From positions 4,264,061 to 4,328,060 of the forward strand of contig OX465110.1 in the NCBI GenBank assembly GCA_949987565.1: a stretch of 64,000 nt of DNA, in the 5' to 3' direction. Source of the stretch: Luidia sarsii (lineage: Eukaryota > Echinodermata > Asteroidea > Paxillosida > Luidiidae). The position numbers were made by a program, and so were the translations under genes. This document shows positions 54,835 through 64,000 of the stretch, piece after piece (the first letter of the stretch is position 1; each line of letters begins with the position of its first letter). The notes under the pieces are model-generated. The model made no database searches. It was given only the letters and a program-made list of their open reading frames with translations, and had not been told where the DNA came from.

Positions 54835-55180
54835 CGTCTCTCTCCCATTCTCATCTGTATATCTCTCCCTCTCACTCCCGCTCTTGTTTTCCCTCTCTCA
54901 ACCTCTCTCTCTCTATCTATCTATCTCCCTATCTCTCTCTCTCGCTCTCTCCCTATCTCTCTCCGCCCCTCTCTCTCTCCCTATCTCTCTCTTTCCCTCT
55001 CTTTCTCTCCCTCCCTATCTCTCTCTTTCCCTCTCTCTCTCTATCGCTCTCTCCCTCTCTCTTCTTATCCCTATCTCCTTCTCTCCGCTCTGTCGCCCCT
55101 CTCTCCCTCCCCTCCCCTTTCCACCTGTCCACCTCTCTTTCCTCCCTCCTTTCCCCCACCGCCTCATTCTCCCTCTCCTC

Positions 55181-55226
<46 letters not shown>

Positions 55227-55245
55227 ACACTCTCTTCTCTCTATC
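54835..55245. repeat. CT-rich microsatellite, right of the 54.4 kb MITE
   Basis: Pure CT at 55182-55226 and mixed CCCTATCTCTCT units before it. Confidence 0.95.
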
Positions 55246-56448
55246 TACCTCTGCTCAGATCGAGACAAACCGACCACTCTTTAAACAAGGGGGGGAAGGG
55301 GAAAGTGGTCACACTAATGCCTGTCTGTCCGTTCCTCACTCAATAGGAAACGAACACGGAAACGCTGTATTTTCGGGGGCGAGCGGGACGGGATACCTTT
55401 CTTTGCATCCTTCTTCGACAATGACAGCATACCTTCGTGAGGATAATTGCATTTAAAGGGAGGGGTACACCACTTACAAAGTCCACAATTTCCGGACTTT
55501 CCAATATTTGAGAATTCACTTATATTCATGAGGAAGTTTGTAAAGATACCAAACATACCGTTCACATTTAGCGCGCGAAAACCTGCCGTTTTCGAGAAAA
55601 AGAAGAATTGCGTTGAGTACCTTTTGCAAATAGACCGTGTAAGTTGGCCTCGAGAATGTACGTGTTACCGCGAGATTCCTGACTTCCGGGCTCCTCGGAT
55701 AGGAGGTAAAGCGTGGAGCGTCGAACGTTTTTGTTAAAATATTTTGTATCGCGCCGATTGAAGCAGTTTAAACTATTAGGAATAATAGAAATAAACTATT
55801 AAAATACAATGTGTAAAGTACGTGATTTTGCACGTTTCTACGTTTGTGTTTTGATTTTGTATTTTTTTGTTTACATGTACGGTATCCACATATACAGTAC
55901 AGTACAAGGCGCTTTTCTTGCCCGAATGCGAACCACACCAACTTCGGCGCGATACAAGTAGTAATGCTCACGTCGCGTACCACAGTCGGGCCGTATTCGC
56001 AATACTGTACTTACAACCGGAAGATGAAGGTCGGGTTCTATTTTTTGTTTTCTCTGGCGTATTTTCATTTTTTGTAGTTTTGTTTTTGCTCATTCTTATA
56101 TTTGTAATATACTTAATCCATAAACCTGGATTTTTAGTTGGAAAGAGGCTTTCTTCATTATGTAATAATGCATTCAAAATTGGGCACGCGTTAATCTCCT
56201 ATAGCAGGCGGCGCGGAGGTGCCCGGAAGTGTACGGTGACCTTTTTCACCACGAGACTTACGTACACGGTCTATAGCAACCTCTTTGTCTGCAAAAGGGT
56301 AGCACTATTATTTCGTTTACAATTTTGTTCATGACATGGTTGACGGATTGTGCCGAAATATCTTACGCATTGGTGTTCTTTTATGTATACACGTTGAGTT
56401 TGACGAAGCATGGAATCAGTTCTTTGCCTTTTGCAAAATGATGCACTC
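55246..56448. other. Sequence without recognisable features
   Basis: AT-rich unique DNA, no exon-like frame. Confidence 0.45.
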
Positions 56449-56829
56449 TTTAAAGCCCCTACACAACATTGGTAAGTTCGAAAAACAGAAATGTTCACAA
56501 ATTTACATGAAACGTATACAGTTTGAAGATGGTTATATAGTAGAAACCTCGCCCTGAAATATATCTGCCTAAAATGTTGTATTTTGGGAGAAAAGAGTAA
56601 AAAGAAATCGTTTACGTCTCACCGAGATCTAAACTATTTTTCGGAACAGTACGGCGTTGAATGCTGCATTTTCACGAAACAAATGAAACGGTTTTCACGA
56701 TTTTCCCGATACTCGGTTGGCGGATTGAGCTGAAATTTTCACAGGTGTGCTATTTCATGCATATGTTGGATCAGACAAACGTATGGATGCTATTCGTTGA
56801 CCTCGACTAATGACGTGTAGGGGCTTTAG
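56449..56829. mobile_element. MITE, family P, inverted copy
   Basis: TTAAAGCCCCTACACAACAT at the left and GACGTGTAGGGGCTTTA at the right form clear terminal inverted repeats, with the family's interior in reverse order. Confidence 0.85.
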
Positions 56830-56837
56830 AGGGAGTT

Positions 56838-56930
56838 AGTCGGTGCTGGTTGGCGCAGCGTGCTACATCACGTCTGGCACCTGTGTGACCGGGTTTCAAT
56901 CTCGTCCACTGCCGACCAATAATAATTGCT
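56838..56930 (+). repeat. tRNA-like SINE fragment
   Basis: GGTTGGCGCAGCGTGCTA resembles an A-box region and CCGGGTTTCAATCTCGTCC a decayed B box 35 bases on, directly after the family P element. Confidence 0.4.
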
Positions 56931-58199
56931 GTTACTGAGGCCGTTTACCAAATGAAGGCTTAGGCTCGGGCTTAGGCTTCGGTCATAACTCTCTTACCAA
57001 TCATAATATCACACGGGCATCTGATAGAAAGAAGCGTTTGGTCCCGCCCACAGTTTCTTGATACTCAGTAAGCCTCACTTGTCACGCCGAGTGCCAACAA
57101 ACCTTCACATTCGGCAACTAACCACAGCATGGGTTGTCAGGCTGTTTGTCAGACGGAGACGAAGCCTGTGATCGAAGCAATGCGAACCAAAATCAGATGA
57201 TTGATTGGTACATGTACTTTTTCTCACCCCTCGCAACATTCAATAGCGTGCGTGGGAACGTGGCTATTGCAAGAAGCGTATACTCGTTCTGGCAGAGTGA
57301 GAATCATTTTCACAAAGAACCTTTGGCATTGCACCGCCGGTAGTGATCGCATTTTTTGTTGCATCTATACTGCCGAGACCGTGTGCTGGAAATACCACAC
57401 ACACAAAAAAAACATCGTAGGTCCTTGGGCCACAGTATATACTGTCGATAAAAAAAGAAAAGAAAAAGTTGGCGCAGAATTTCCCCATTGGCCTGCCACT
57501 CAGTTTGCCGACTAATCGAATGTTATTGTCGAACTTCGTAGCGATTGTTGCAAACTGAAAATCGGGATTGGGGGAGGGAGGGGGGGTGGCTCCCCGGGAA
57601 AGATCGGCAAGGAGCTCACAAAAACCCGGCACCCTATACCGAGGCGTTTCCAAATTGTAATTTTGCGAGCTGAAATTGAAACTTATTATGTTGCGTCAGG
57701 CCTTTGATGGCACCGCGTTAATGCCATTATATTGCACGCCCTTACAAGTGCACGCGTTTAGCTTTAAAAAGCAACGGCAAAAAAAAAACCTTCCATCAAA
57801 GCCTCCTGTATGAAACGTATATTGTATAGCGGCTTCGATTGGTCTCACCGCGGGCACTCCGCCCGCAGTGCGATGAGATTGCCTTGGATCGTATACGCTG
57901 TATTATTAAACAGCTATATGTATAGTGCGGAATTATATCTCGATATGGCCACGGGTACCTGTACATGATACAGGTGCGATGTAGCGGCTCGCTCGAGGAC
58001 CGTGCTATCGTCCCCCTCCCCACTCCCCTAGCTCCCCACCCTGCCCAGACGTACGGGAGAGAAGGCCGCCCGACGGGCTCCGGGGAACTCACGGCCGGCT
58101 GTGGGTTCGTCCGAAAGGTGAGGTACGTGTTTGCCGGTGCTATCATTTACCTTCCGGCCACCTCGGGGTGCACCAAAAAAGAAAGAAATAAAAGTCACC
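56931..58199. other. Sequence without firm features
   Basis: A 70-base stretch at 58048-58117 between CCTGCCCAG and AAAG|GTGAGG could be an exon but is too short to judge. Confidence 0.35.
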
Positions 58200-58320
58200 G
58201 GAGACTGGGGGAGGGGAGGGGGAAGGGGGAAGGGGAGGGGGAGGGGAGGTGAGGGGAAGGGGAAAGGGGAGGGAAAGGGGAGGGGTAAGGGGAGGAGGAG
58301 GGGGAGAAATGAGCTTCGAC
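58200..58320. repeat. GGGGA microsatellite
   Basis: GGGGAAGGGGGAGGGGA-type purine run with strong G-quadruplex potential. Confidence 0.9.
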
Positions 58321-59290
58321 GAGGAGAGAGGGAGGGGCGGGATGGATGGAGTAAGGACAAGCGCGTTCTTCAGCCCGAGGGAGCCCGAGACCTAATTCAG
58401 AGAGGGTCTTTTTTTTCAGAAGGAGGCGGCGAGGGAGGGGGGGGGGGGAAACCGTTTTCATACTTTAGCTCATTGCAAACAACGCTAAATGGATGGGTCC
58501 GACGCCGGTAAACAAGAACGCGCTACGGGGAACGCTCGGTGCCCTGCGATACCAACCCCACCACTCTCTTGATTGGGGACACGAGTTTAAAGAGCGCCAC
58601 CTCGCGTCCAATTGAGAATAATTACTGCCCCCCCCCCCACCCGCGCCCCGCGATCGGAGAGCGTCTTTTTTTTTTGCCGGCCTGGCACTCGGAAACTACC
58701 GTGCACATTACTTACAAAACGTTACTGGAGGGGGGAGTGTGTGGGGGTGTGCACGCGATCGTATGGGCCTACGTGGAGCAAAATGCTCGTGAAATCAAAT
58801 CAGGAGATCTAGCCACCTGCCAATCTCGTGGAGATGAGGACGAAGGGGTGAACCAAAAAAAAAAGGGAGACCCTCGCTACAAGGGTGCATAATATTGTGC
58901 GCGAATCAATCGTAATTAAATTCAGCGGATGGTGTGTGTGTGTCTGTGTGTGGGGGGGGGGAGGGGGGAGGGGGGATGGGACGGTCGCACCAAGCGGTAG
59001 CATTTCGTCTCGTCATCGCGCCTGGATTCACGGCGGTTACGCCGGTCGGGTAGCCGGCCATGTTCGGCGCATGGCTCGACATCGCCCGGTCTTTTCATGC
59101 CATGCCATTAGGGCGACTGGCGAAGGGGAGAGGGGTGGGTGGGAGGATAATAATAATCATAAAAAATAATAGGATTTTGGAGAGCGCCAGTCCACAGTAG
59201 ATTTGCGCTAAGCAACACACCATGACCAGAAACATAGACACATCAAAGGGGAACAGGAGATAGAAGTACGTTTTCATGTGCGTTTTAAAA
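58321..59290. other. Sequence without recognisable features
   Basis: G runs at 58437-58448 and 58953-58975. Confidence 0.45.
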
Positions 59291-59291
59291 C

Positions 59292-59883
59292 CTCACAAGT
59301 TAGAGGGCCTGACGTTTCGAACCTAGCAGGACCTTTCTCATAGGCAGAGGGCAGCCAGTAGACAGTTTTTGTATGAAAGATGCAGTAACGCGCGGACGTG
59401 CTCTCGCGTGATACTCGGCAGCAGCGGCGGGGAACCCAAGTGCTTATAAGCGCGCCGACTCGTCGGATAATGCTAGGAGTGCCGGCATTGTGACGGCCTC
59501 TTGTATATACACGGTCATGCATCGTCGGGGGTTGTGGCGGGCGGGGGGGATTGTTCTGTCTGTTCTGTCTGGCCTCGGCTACGGGACGAATCGACCGAGC
59601 ACGGGGAATGTGACGAGGGCACCGGGGCTCTTAATAATGGATCCGTGGAAGGGTGAGGTCTGTGAGTATCGGGAAGGGGGGAAGGGAGGTAGGGCGGGTG
59701 CAGTGTGAGGGGGTTACTGCCGAAAAAAAGGAGAAAATACCAAATAAAAACTGTTGCAAACTGCTCACTGATTAAAATGACGTGCGATACATCAGTCTCA
59801 AAGGTTAGAGGGGCCTGACGTTTCGATCCTAGCAGGACCTTTCTCGAAGGTCCTGCTGGGATCGAAGCGTCGGGCCCTCTAGC
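59292..59883. repeat. Two GACGTTTCGATCC elements
   Basis: A half copy at 59292-59350 (GGGCCTGACGTTTCGAACC, AGCAGGACCTTTCTCATAGG) and a full short hairpin at 59751-59883, where TCGATCCTAGCAGGACC meets its inverse GGTCCTGCTGGGATCGAAGC directly. Between them lies a CpG-rich patch. Confidence 0.8.
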
Positions 59884-60043
59884 TTTTTAGGAAGGGAGAA
59901 TTTCTAAAATCTCGAAAAAGGGGGGCAGACACCGGGTGACATTATTACCACTCTGACGGACGCCGCTGCGATGTGAATCCAACCGAGAACGAACGCGGCG
60001 TAGATACCACGTGCACCGCGCATGAGCCGCGCATGTCGCCGCC

Positions 60044-60061
60044 TGACGTCACGTGACGTCA
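60044..60061. promoter_or_regulatory. Perfect 18-bp palindrome of two CREs around an E-box
   Basis: TGACGTCACGTGACGTCA: two full CRE octamers overlapping a central CACGTG, in CpG-rich DNA (60000-60120). It could be bound by CREB/ATF dimers or bHLH-ZIP factors. No adjacent exon was established. Confidence 0.5.
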
Positions 60062-60394
60062 CCGTCGCGGGATCAGGGTATGGGCCGCGGGTGACGCGAA
60101 GAAGGGAGGAATCTCGCAAAGCCTTGCGACGCATCGCAGTACGGTAGCCCATCGTATTACAGTTGTGTTCGGCCGCATAGTTTCCGCAGACCTATACGAG
60201 TGATGATATCATTCATCCATCCGTTACATCTTCGGGAGGGGAGGGGAGGGGGTGATTTCAAGACTTGCTGGCGAGTGACCGACGACGAGTGACCTCTCGC
60301 CCCAATGGTGAGAGTAGACCTCCTGCCTCGGTTTGCATCCCCTGTTGAGGGCGCCCTGCTCTACGGGTCAACTGAGAGGGGCGGCACAGTGCGC

Positions 60395-60525
60395 AATCAG
60401 TGGTTGGCTGCAATGCCCCCCCCCCGCATTGCAACCATTACCAACCACGGACCGGCCCGGACAGCGCGGGGGCTGGATTCGAACCCAGGCCGAGACTACA
60501 GCCTGGACGGGGTGAGAGCTATAGG
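60395..60525 (-). repeat. tRNA-derived SINE fragment
   Basis: On the minus strand, GGGTTCGAATCCAGCCCC is a B box in a T-arm context. The preceding text AGCAAT-type A box is unclear. The encompassing plus-strand open frame 60305-60655 is explained by this repeat. Confidence 0.5.
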
Positions 60526-60859
60526 GGCGTCACGCTCTGTACTCGCAACACTCCAGCAAATGAAAGCCCACCGGGATTTTTTACGGCGCATGCAACGTCG
60601 AAGATTGCAGGGCGGGGGAGTTGTTGGGACTGTCATAATTACACCGAGTGATTGATATAAGGTATAATGCGCTGTATCACCTTCGCGAAGCAAACAGTGG
60701 CCAGTGTGGCGAGTCATTGGCGGGCAAGCTTGCATACACACACATGTACACACGCGCGCGTAGAGTGACTTCCCGTCTGCATCGCCGGCTGATGGGCTAT
60801 GTCGAAACATGAGCCAAGTGGATGGATCGCTGTCCCCCATCTTGAGCGAATTCAAGCGT

Positions 60860-61040
60860 GAGGTGGAGGTGGAGAGGGGGAGAGAGAGAGAAAAAAATCG
60901 ATATTGCTTGCTCGGCGTATACGTTCTCTCGCCGTCGAGTGTCTGTTGGCCTTAGGGGGAAGAGGGAGAGAGGATGGGAAGTTGGGGAGAGAGGGGGGGG
61001 GGGGGGAGGAGGGGGAGAAGAGGGGAAGGCGAGGAGTTAC
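60860..61040. repeat. Purine-rich GGGGAGA microsatellite
   Basis: Broken GGGAGAGAG runs at 60870-60890 and 60957-61030. Confidence 0.85.
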
Positions 61041-61349
61041 GAGCGAGGAGTTGGAGTGGTGATTGTACCATCGCGGTCGGCCGAGGAAACCGATACGGGC
61101 CGGGGCGGCGTGAAGACCCACTAAACTCTCGCGGTGACATCGGGCGACGAAGCGATTCCTTCCTCCTATGATATACCCGTGTCCCGCCAATCTGTCATGG
61201 AGGCTCGGCTGTGAGAAATTGGAATAGCGTTGCCACCCCCTCCCTCCTCCCTCCCCACCCCCTCTGTTGTTGGCACTGCTTTTCGTCCACGTGTACGCTT
61301 CGGGTGACTGGATTCCTCCGTGGAAACGCTGGGGAGAAACTCTAAAACT

Positions 61350-61699
61350 TTAAAGGCCCAATACGACATTGGGAAGATCGGGAAACATCGACGTCCACAG
61401 ATTTCCTTCTAATTTACACAGTTTGTAGATAGTCATGATAGAATCCTCATGTTGAAATCTTACTGTCTGGGATGCTGTACTTCTCGCTCAAACATCGACA
61501 AATAGTTTACTACTTGCGAGTAATAAACTATTTCTTACACTATAGGCCGATGCGTAAACCGTGACGGTTGTTTTTTTACCCTTTTCTACCTTCTCAGATT
61601 ACAGTTTGAGCTAAAACCTTCGCAGGATTGCTTTTTTGGAATGTGTAATGGTTTAACACACAAACCGTTTGACTTTAACCAATGTTGTATAGAGCCTTG
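61350..61699. mobile_element. MITE, family Q
   Basis: TTTAAAGGCCCAATACGACA at the left, AGCTAAAACCTTCGCAGG inside, CCAATGTTGTATAGAGCC at the right. Confidence 0.82.
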
Positions 61700-61779
61700 A
61701 AGCTGCGCTCTTCTGCGATTGGCGCCAACCCTTGTTGGATTGAGCAAAGCGTTTCACATTCTCAAGCGAAATTCGATGC

Positions 61780-62098
61780 TTAAAGCCCCTACACAACATT
61801 GGTCGAGGTAAAAGAATAGCATCCATACGTTGTCTGATCCAACATATGCATGGAATAGAACACCTGTGAAAATTTCAGCTCAATCCGCCAACCGAGTCTC
61901 GAGAAAATCGTGAAAACCGCTTCATTTGTTTCGCGAAAATGCAGCATTCAACGCCGTACTGTTCCGAAAAATAGTTTAGATCTCGGTGAGACCTTAACCT
62001 TTTTTTTTACTCATTTCTCCCAAAATACTGTTTAAGTTTCATGTAAATCTGTGAACATTTCTGTTTTTCGATCTTACCAATGTTGTATAGCGCTTTAA
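61780..62098. mobile_element. MITE, family P
   Basis: TTAAAGCCCCTACACAACAT at the left, ATACGTTGTCTGATCC and AATCCGCCAACCGAGTC inside, ACCAATGTTGTATAGCGC at the right. Confidence 0.85.
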
Positions 62099-62168
62099 TG
62101 TGTAATGGTTTAACAACCAAACTGTGGCAATCTTTCGACATTTTTACCGATGTAGTGTAGGACCTTCA
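62099..62168. mobile_element. Terminal fragment of a family Q MITE
   Basis: TGTGTAATGGTTTAACAACC and CCGATGTAGTGTAGGACC match the right end of family Q and abut the family P copy. Confidence 0.7.
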
Positions 62169-63006
62169 AGTGCATTCTATAGCCTCGGCCGAGAGCTCAC
62201 CCGTGTCGTGTAAGAGCAGAAACCGATTTTGTTTTCCGTCCTCTGATGAAATAGTCTCGGAGTCGTCTGTGTGTGTGATGGGGAAGGGGGATGGCGGAGA
62301 GGGGCGGGGCGGGGGGGGGGGGGGGGTTGGAGTCCCGCCACCGTTATCGATAATATGCATTATGCACGGCGCGTACACGACGGCCGTTTCATGATTATAG
62401 GCCGGCATTATCGAGGCACTATACACAGCGGCAGTCGAGTACCCCGTTTACAATAAAAAAAAATATGTACGGGTCTTTTCAAGGACGGAGGAAACCAAAG
62501 CTCGACATTTTGCCGAGTGGCGGCGGACCGAGGTTGGGTCGGCCCGGCCAATATATACTGCCTGTAATATGCAGGAGGGAAGGGGGAGGGGAGTGTTTAT
62601 CCGGTAACCCTTCATAGAACAGAACACCGATGACGGCACACTACTTAGCATAATTATTCAAGTTAATTAAAATTACCAGGCAATCCCATAATTACCACCA
62701 ATCGACCCTCGGTCCATTTACAGCATTGTTTCCGTTTTAACGTCTGAATGACGCATGCGGATTTTTTTTTTTTTTTTTTTTTTTTGGGGGGGGCCGGTTG
62801 GAAAGTGATGGGGGAGGAGCGAACAGGAGACTTTAACCGGTGTGGCGAAGAGTCTAATGAAAAATCAATTGCATATTTGCGCCGGCTGCTCGTCCCTATT
62901 CCCAACCCCCAACCTCCGCCCTTGCCGCACAACCAGCATTTCCACATGCATAATACACCTGTCTATCGGCTATTGCGTGATGTAGAGAGCATGGGCGAAG
63001 TGTCCT
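62169..63006. other. Sequence without recognisable features
   Basis: G run at 62310-62326 and T run at 62762-62785 only. Confidence 0.45.
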
Positions 63007-63012
63007 CGCCCC

Positions 63013-63085
<73 letters not shown>

Positions 63086-63105
63086 TCTGCCTCTCTCTCT
63101 CCTTT
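63007..63105. repeat. CT microsatellite
   Basis: Almost pure CT for about 70 bases, then CTCTGTCTCT variants. Confidence 0.95.
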
Positions 63106-64000
63106 CTGTAGCCCGGCTTTTCATCTCGCTACACACAGAGACACTCGCCGGCTTCCATCCTGAACGCAGTGGCGGCGTTCCTAGTATAGTAATCACCAGC
63201 CGATCTATTTTCTCCCGCGTGACAACTGGCCGTCACTCCTCTCTTCCCTCCCATCAGTTCACCGGCGGGCCAGGCTGGCATTGTTTCCGGGGGGGATTTG
63301 TATACCGGGGTACCGGTAGTCCACAGCATGTGCGGCAGTGCAGTGCAGTGCAGTGATTTAAAAAAAAAAAAAAGCAACTTCATTCCGCAATCGACAGACT
63401 GCAGCCCAGGAGTGAACACGCTGAAACATCAATTGATCGTGAATCGTTTCTGTTTTTCCCCGCGGGGGTTCAACGCCACAGAATCGAGTTTTCGATGGAA
63501 TTTCTGACTTTCTGGCGATCGGGTCTCTAGGCTGCGCTGGACCGCAGAGTGTTCATTTCCCCCTACCCGTCCTTTTCTTTGTTTCGTCGGAGAGGGCAAT
63601 TCCTGTTGAACCTTGTATTGACCGTGTTGCAGACGCGGACGTGACCGAGGGCTGCCCGTGTAACCGCGGCGCGGGTTGCGGGAGGAGGCGGCACCCTAGT
63701 GCCTCCCACCGTGTCCCGTTCCCTCTCCAATCCCCCCTCCTTCCTTTCCCTCTCATCACCAACCGGAGCTCATCTATCTATCGGGAGACTGCGCTCCTCT
63801 TATGTCCCTTCCGCCGTCGGACGCCGACCGCTGCCAACGAAAAAAAAAACCTCGGACGCGTACACGGGACCAGCGCTATATGCGCACGGCGGCCTAGGCG
63901 AAACCCCCCCGTACACCCTCCGACTCAGAGAGAGAGACTCCATACACCCCGGCTGCCCATTGTTTTATCGGAGGCTGGTGGGAGCGCAGTGCGGTGCGGC
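63106..64000. other. Sequence without firm features
   Basis: CpG content rises to the right end, which could mark an approaching promoter. A short GCAGT run lies at 63331-63353. Confidence 0.4.

Noticed and set aside
58048..58117. 70-base stretch with an acceptor-like start and GTGAGG donor
   Set aside because: Such pairs occur by chance in GC-rich DNA, and the encoded peptide shows no family.
59490..59708. Frame with a weakly hydrophobic N-terminus after ATG at 59518
   Set aside because: The hydrophobic core is short, the sequence is CpG-rich low complexity, and the donor is ambiguous.
60305..60655. 116-codon plus-strand frame
   Set aside because: It is largely the antisense of a tRNA-derived SINE with its B box.

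Overview
The window looks like animal nuclear DNA: spliced exons with long introns, very dense microsatellites, minisatellites and miniature foldback transposons, and few exons in 64 kb. The one substantial gene combines EGF, CUB and HYR (hyalin repeat) domains in a secreted protein. That combination is typical of marine invertebrate deuterostomes, so an echinoderm is my best guess. This is an inference from gene type and repeat style, not a database match.

Left part (1-18 kb): a minus-strand gene starts at 17992 with a signal-peptide exon. It reads leftwards through an EGF exon (7376-7501), a CUB exon (5756-6136) and six HYR exons (4557-4805, 3592-3849, 3063-3320, 1704-1961, 1193-1450, 67-321), and leaves the window on the left. 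Every splice junction is phase 1, so each domain exon is a symmetric 1-1 cassette. The HYR exons form three two-exon modules, and the last duplication is recent. One of its exon pairs differs at a single base and the other at twelve, eight of which mark amino-acid replacements. Two exons end in GC rather than GT donors. The 10.4 kb first intron carries foldback elements, a 0.9 kb purine array, a 21-bp minisatellite and a 230-bp near-perfect palindrome.

Middle (18-32 kb): no gene recognised. It holds a hairpin element, two minisatellites that are inverted relatives of one another (30-bp unit at 21.7 kb, 73-bp unit at 27.0 kb), degenerate TTAGGG-like arrays, an 18-bp CCTAGG-rich array and a 0.6 kb dispersed repeat with an inverted copy at 52 kb.

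Right (32-64 kb): three isolated first-exon candidates, each without a recognisable continuation. They are a minus-strand exon at 32262-32452 behind an octamer plus TATA promoter, a plus-strand exon at 42760-42910 encoding a mitochondrial-type presequence, and a minus-strand exon at 50557-50688 with a clean donor. A tRNA-Asn-like sequence lies at 37963-38035. The rest is pyrimidine/purine microsatellite and several MITE families. Two of these families have readable target-site duplications (9 bp and TA).

I see no CRISPR, operon, prophage, rRNA or bacterial-type system. The most informative finds are the exon-shuffled HYR gene with its mosaic duplication, and the repeat ecology around it.
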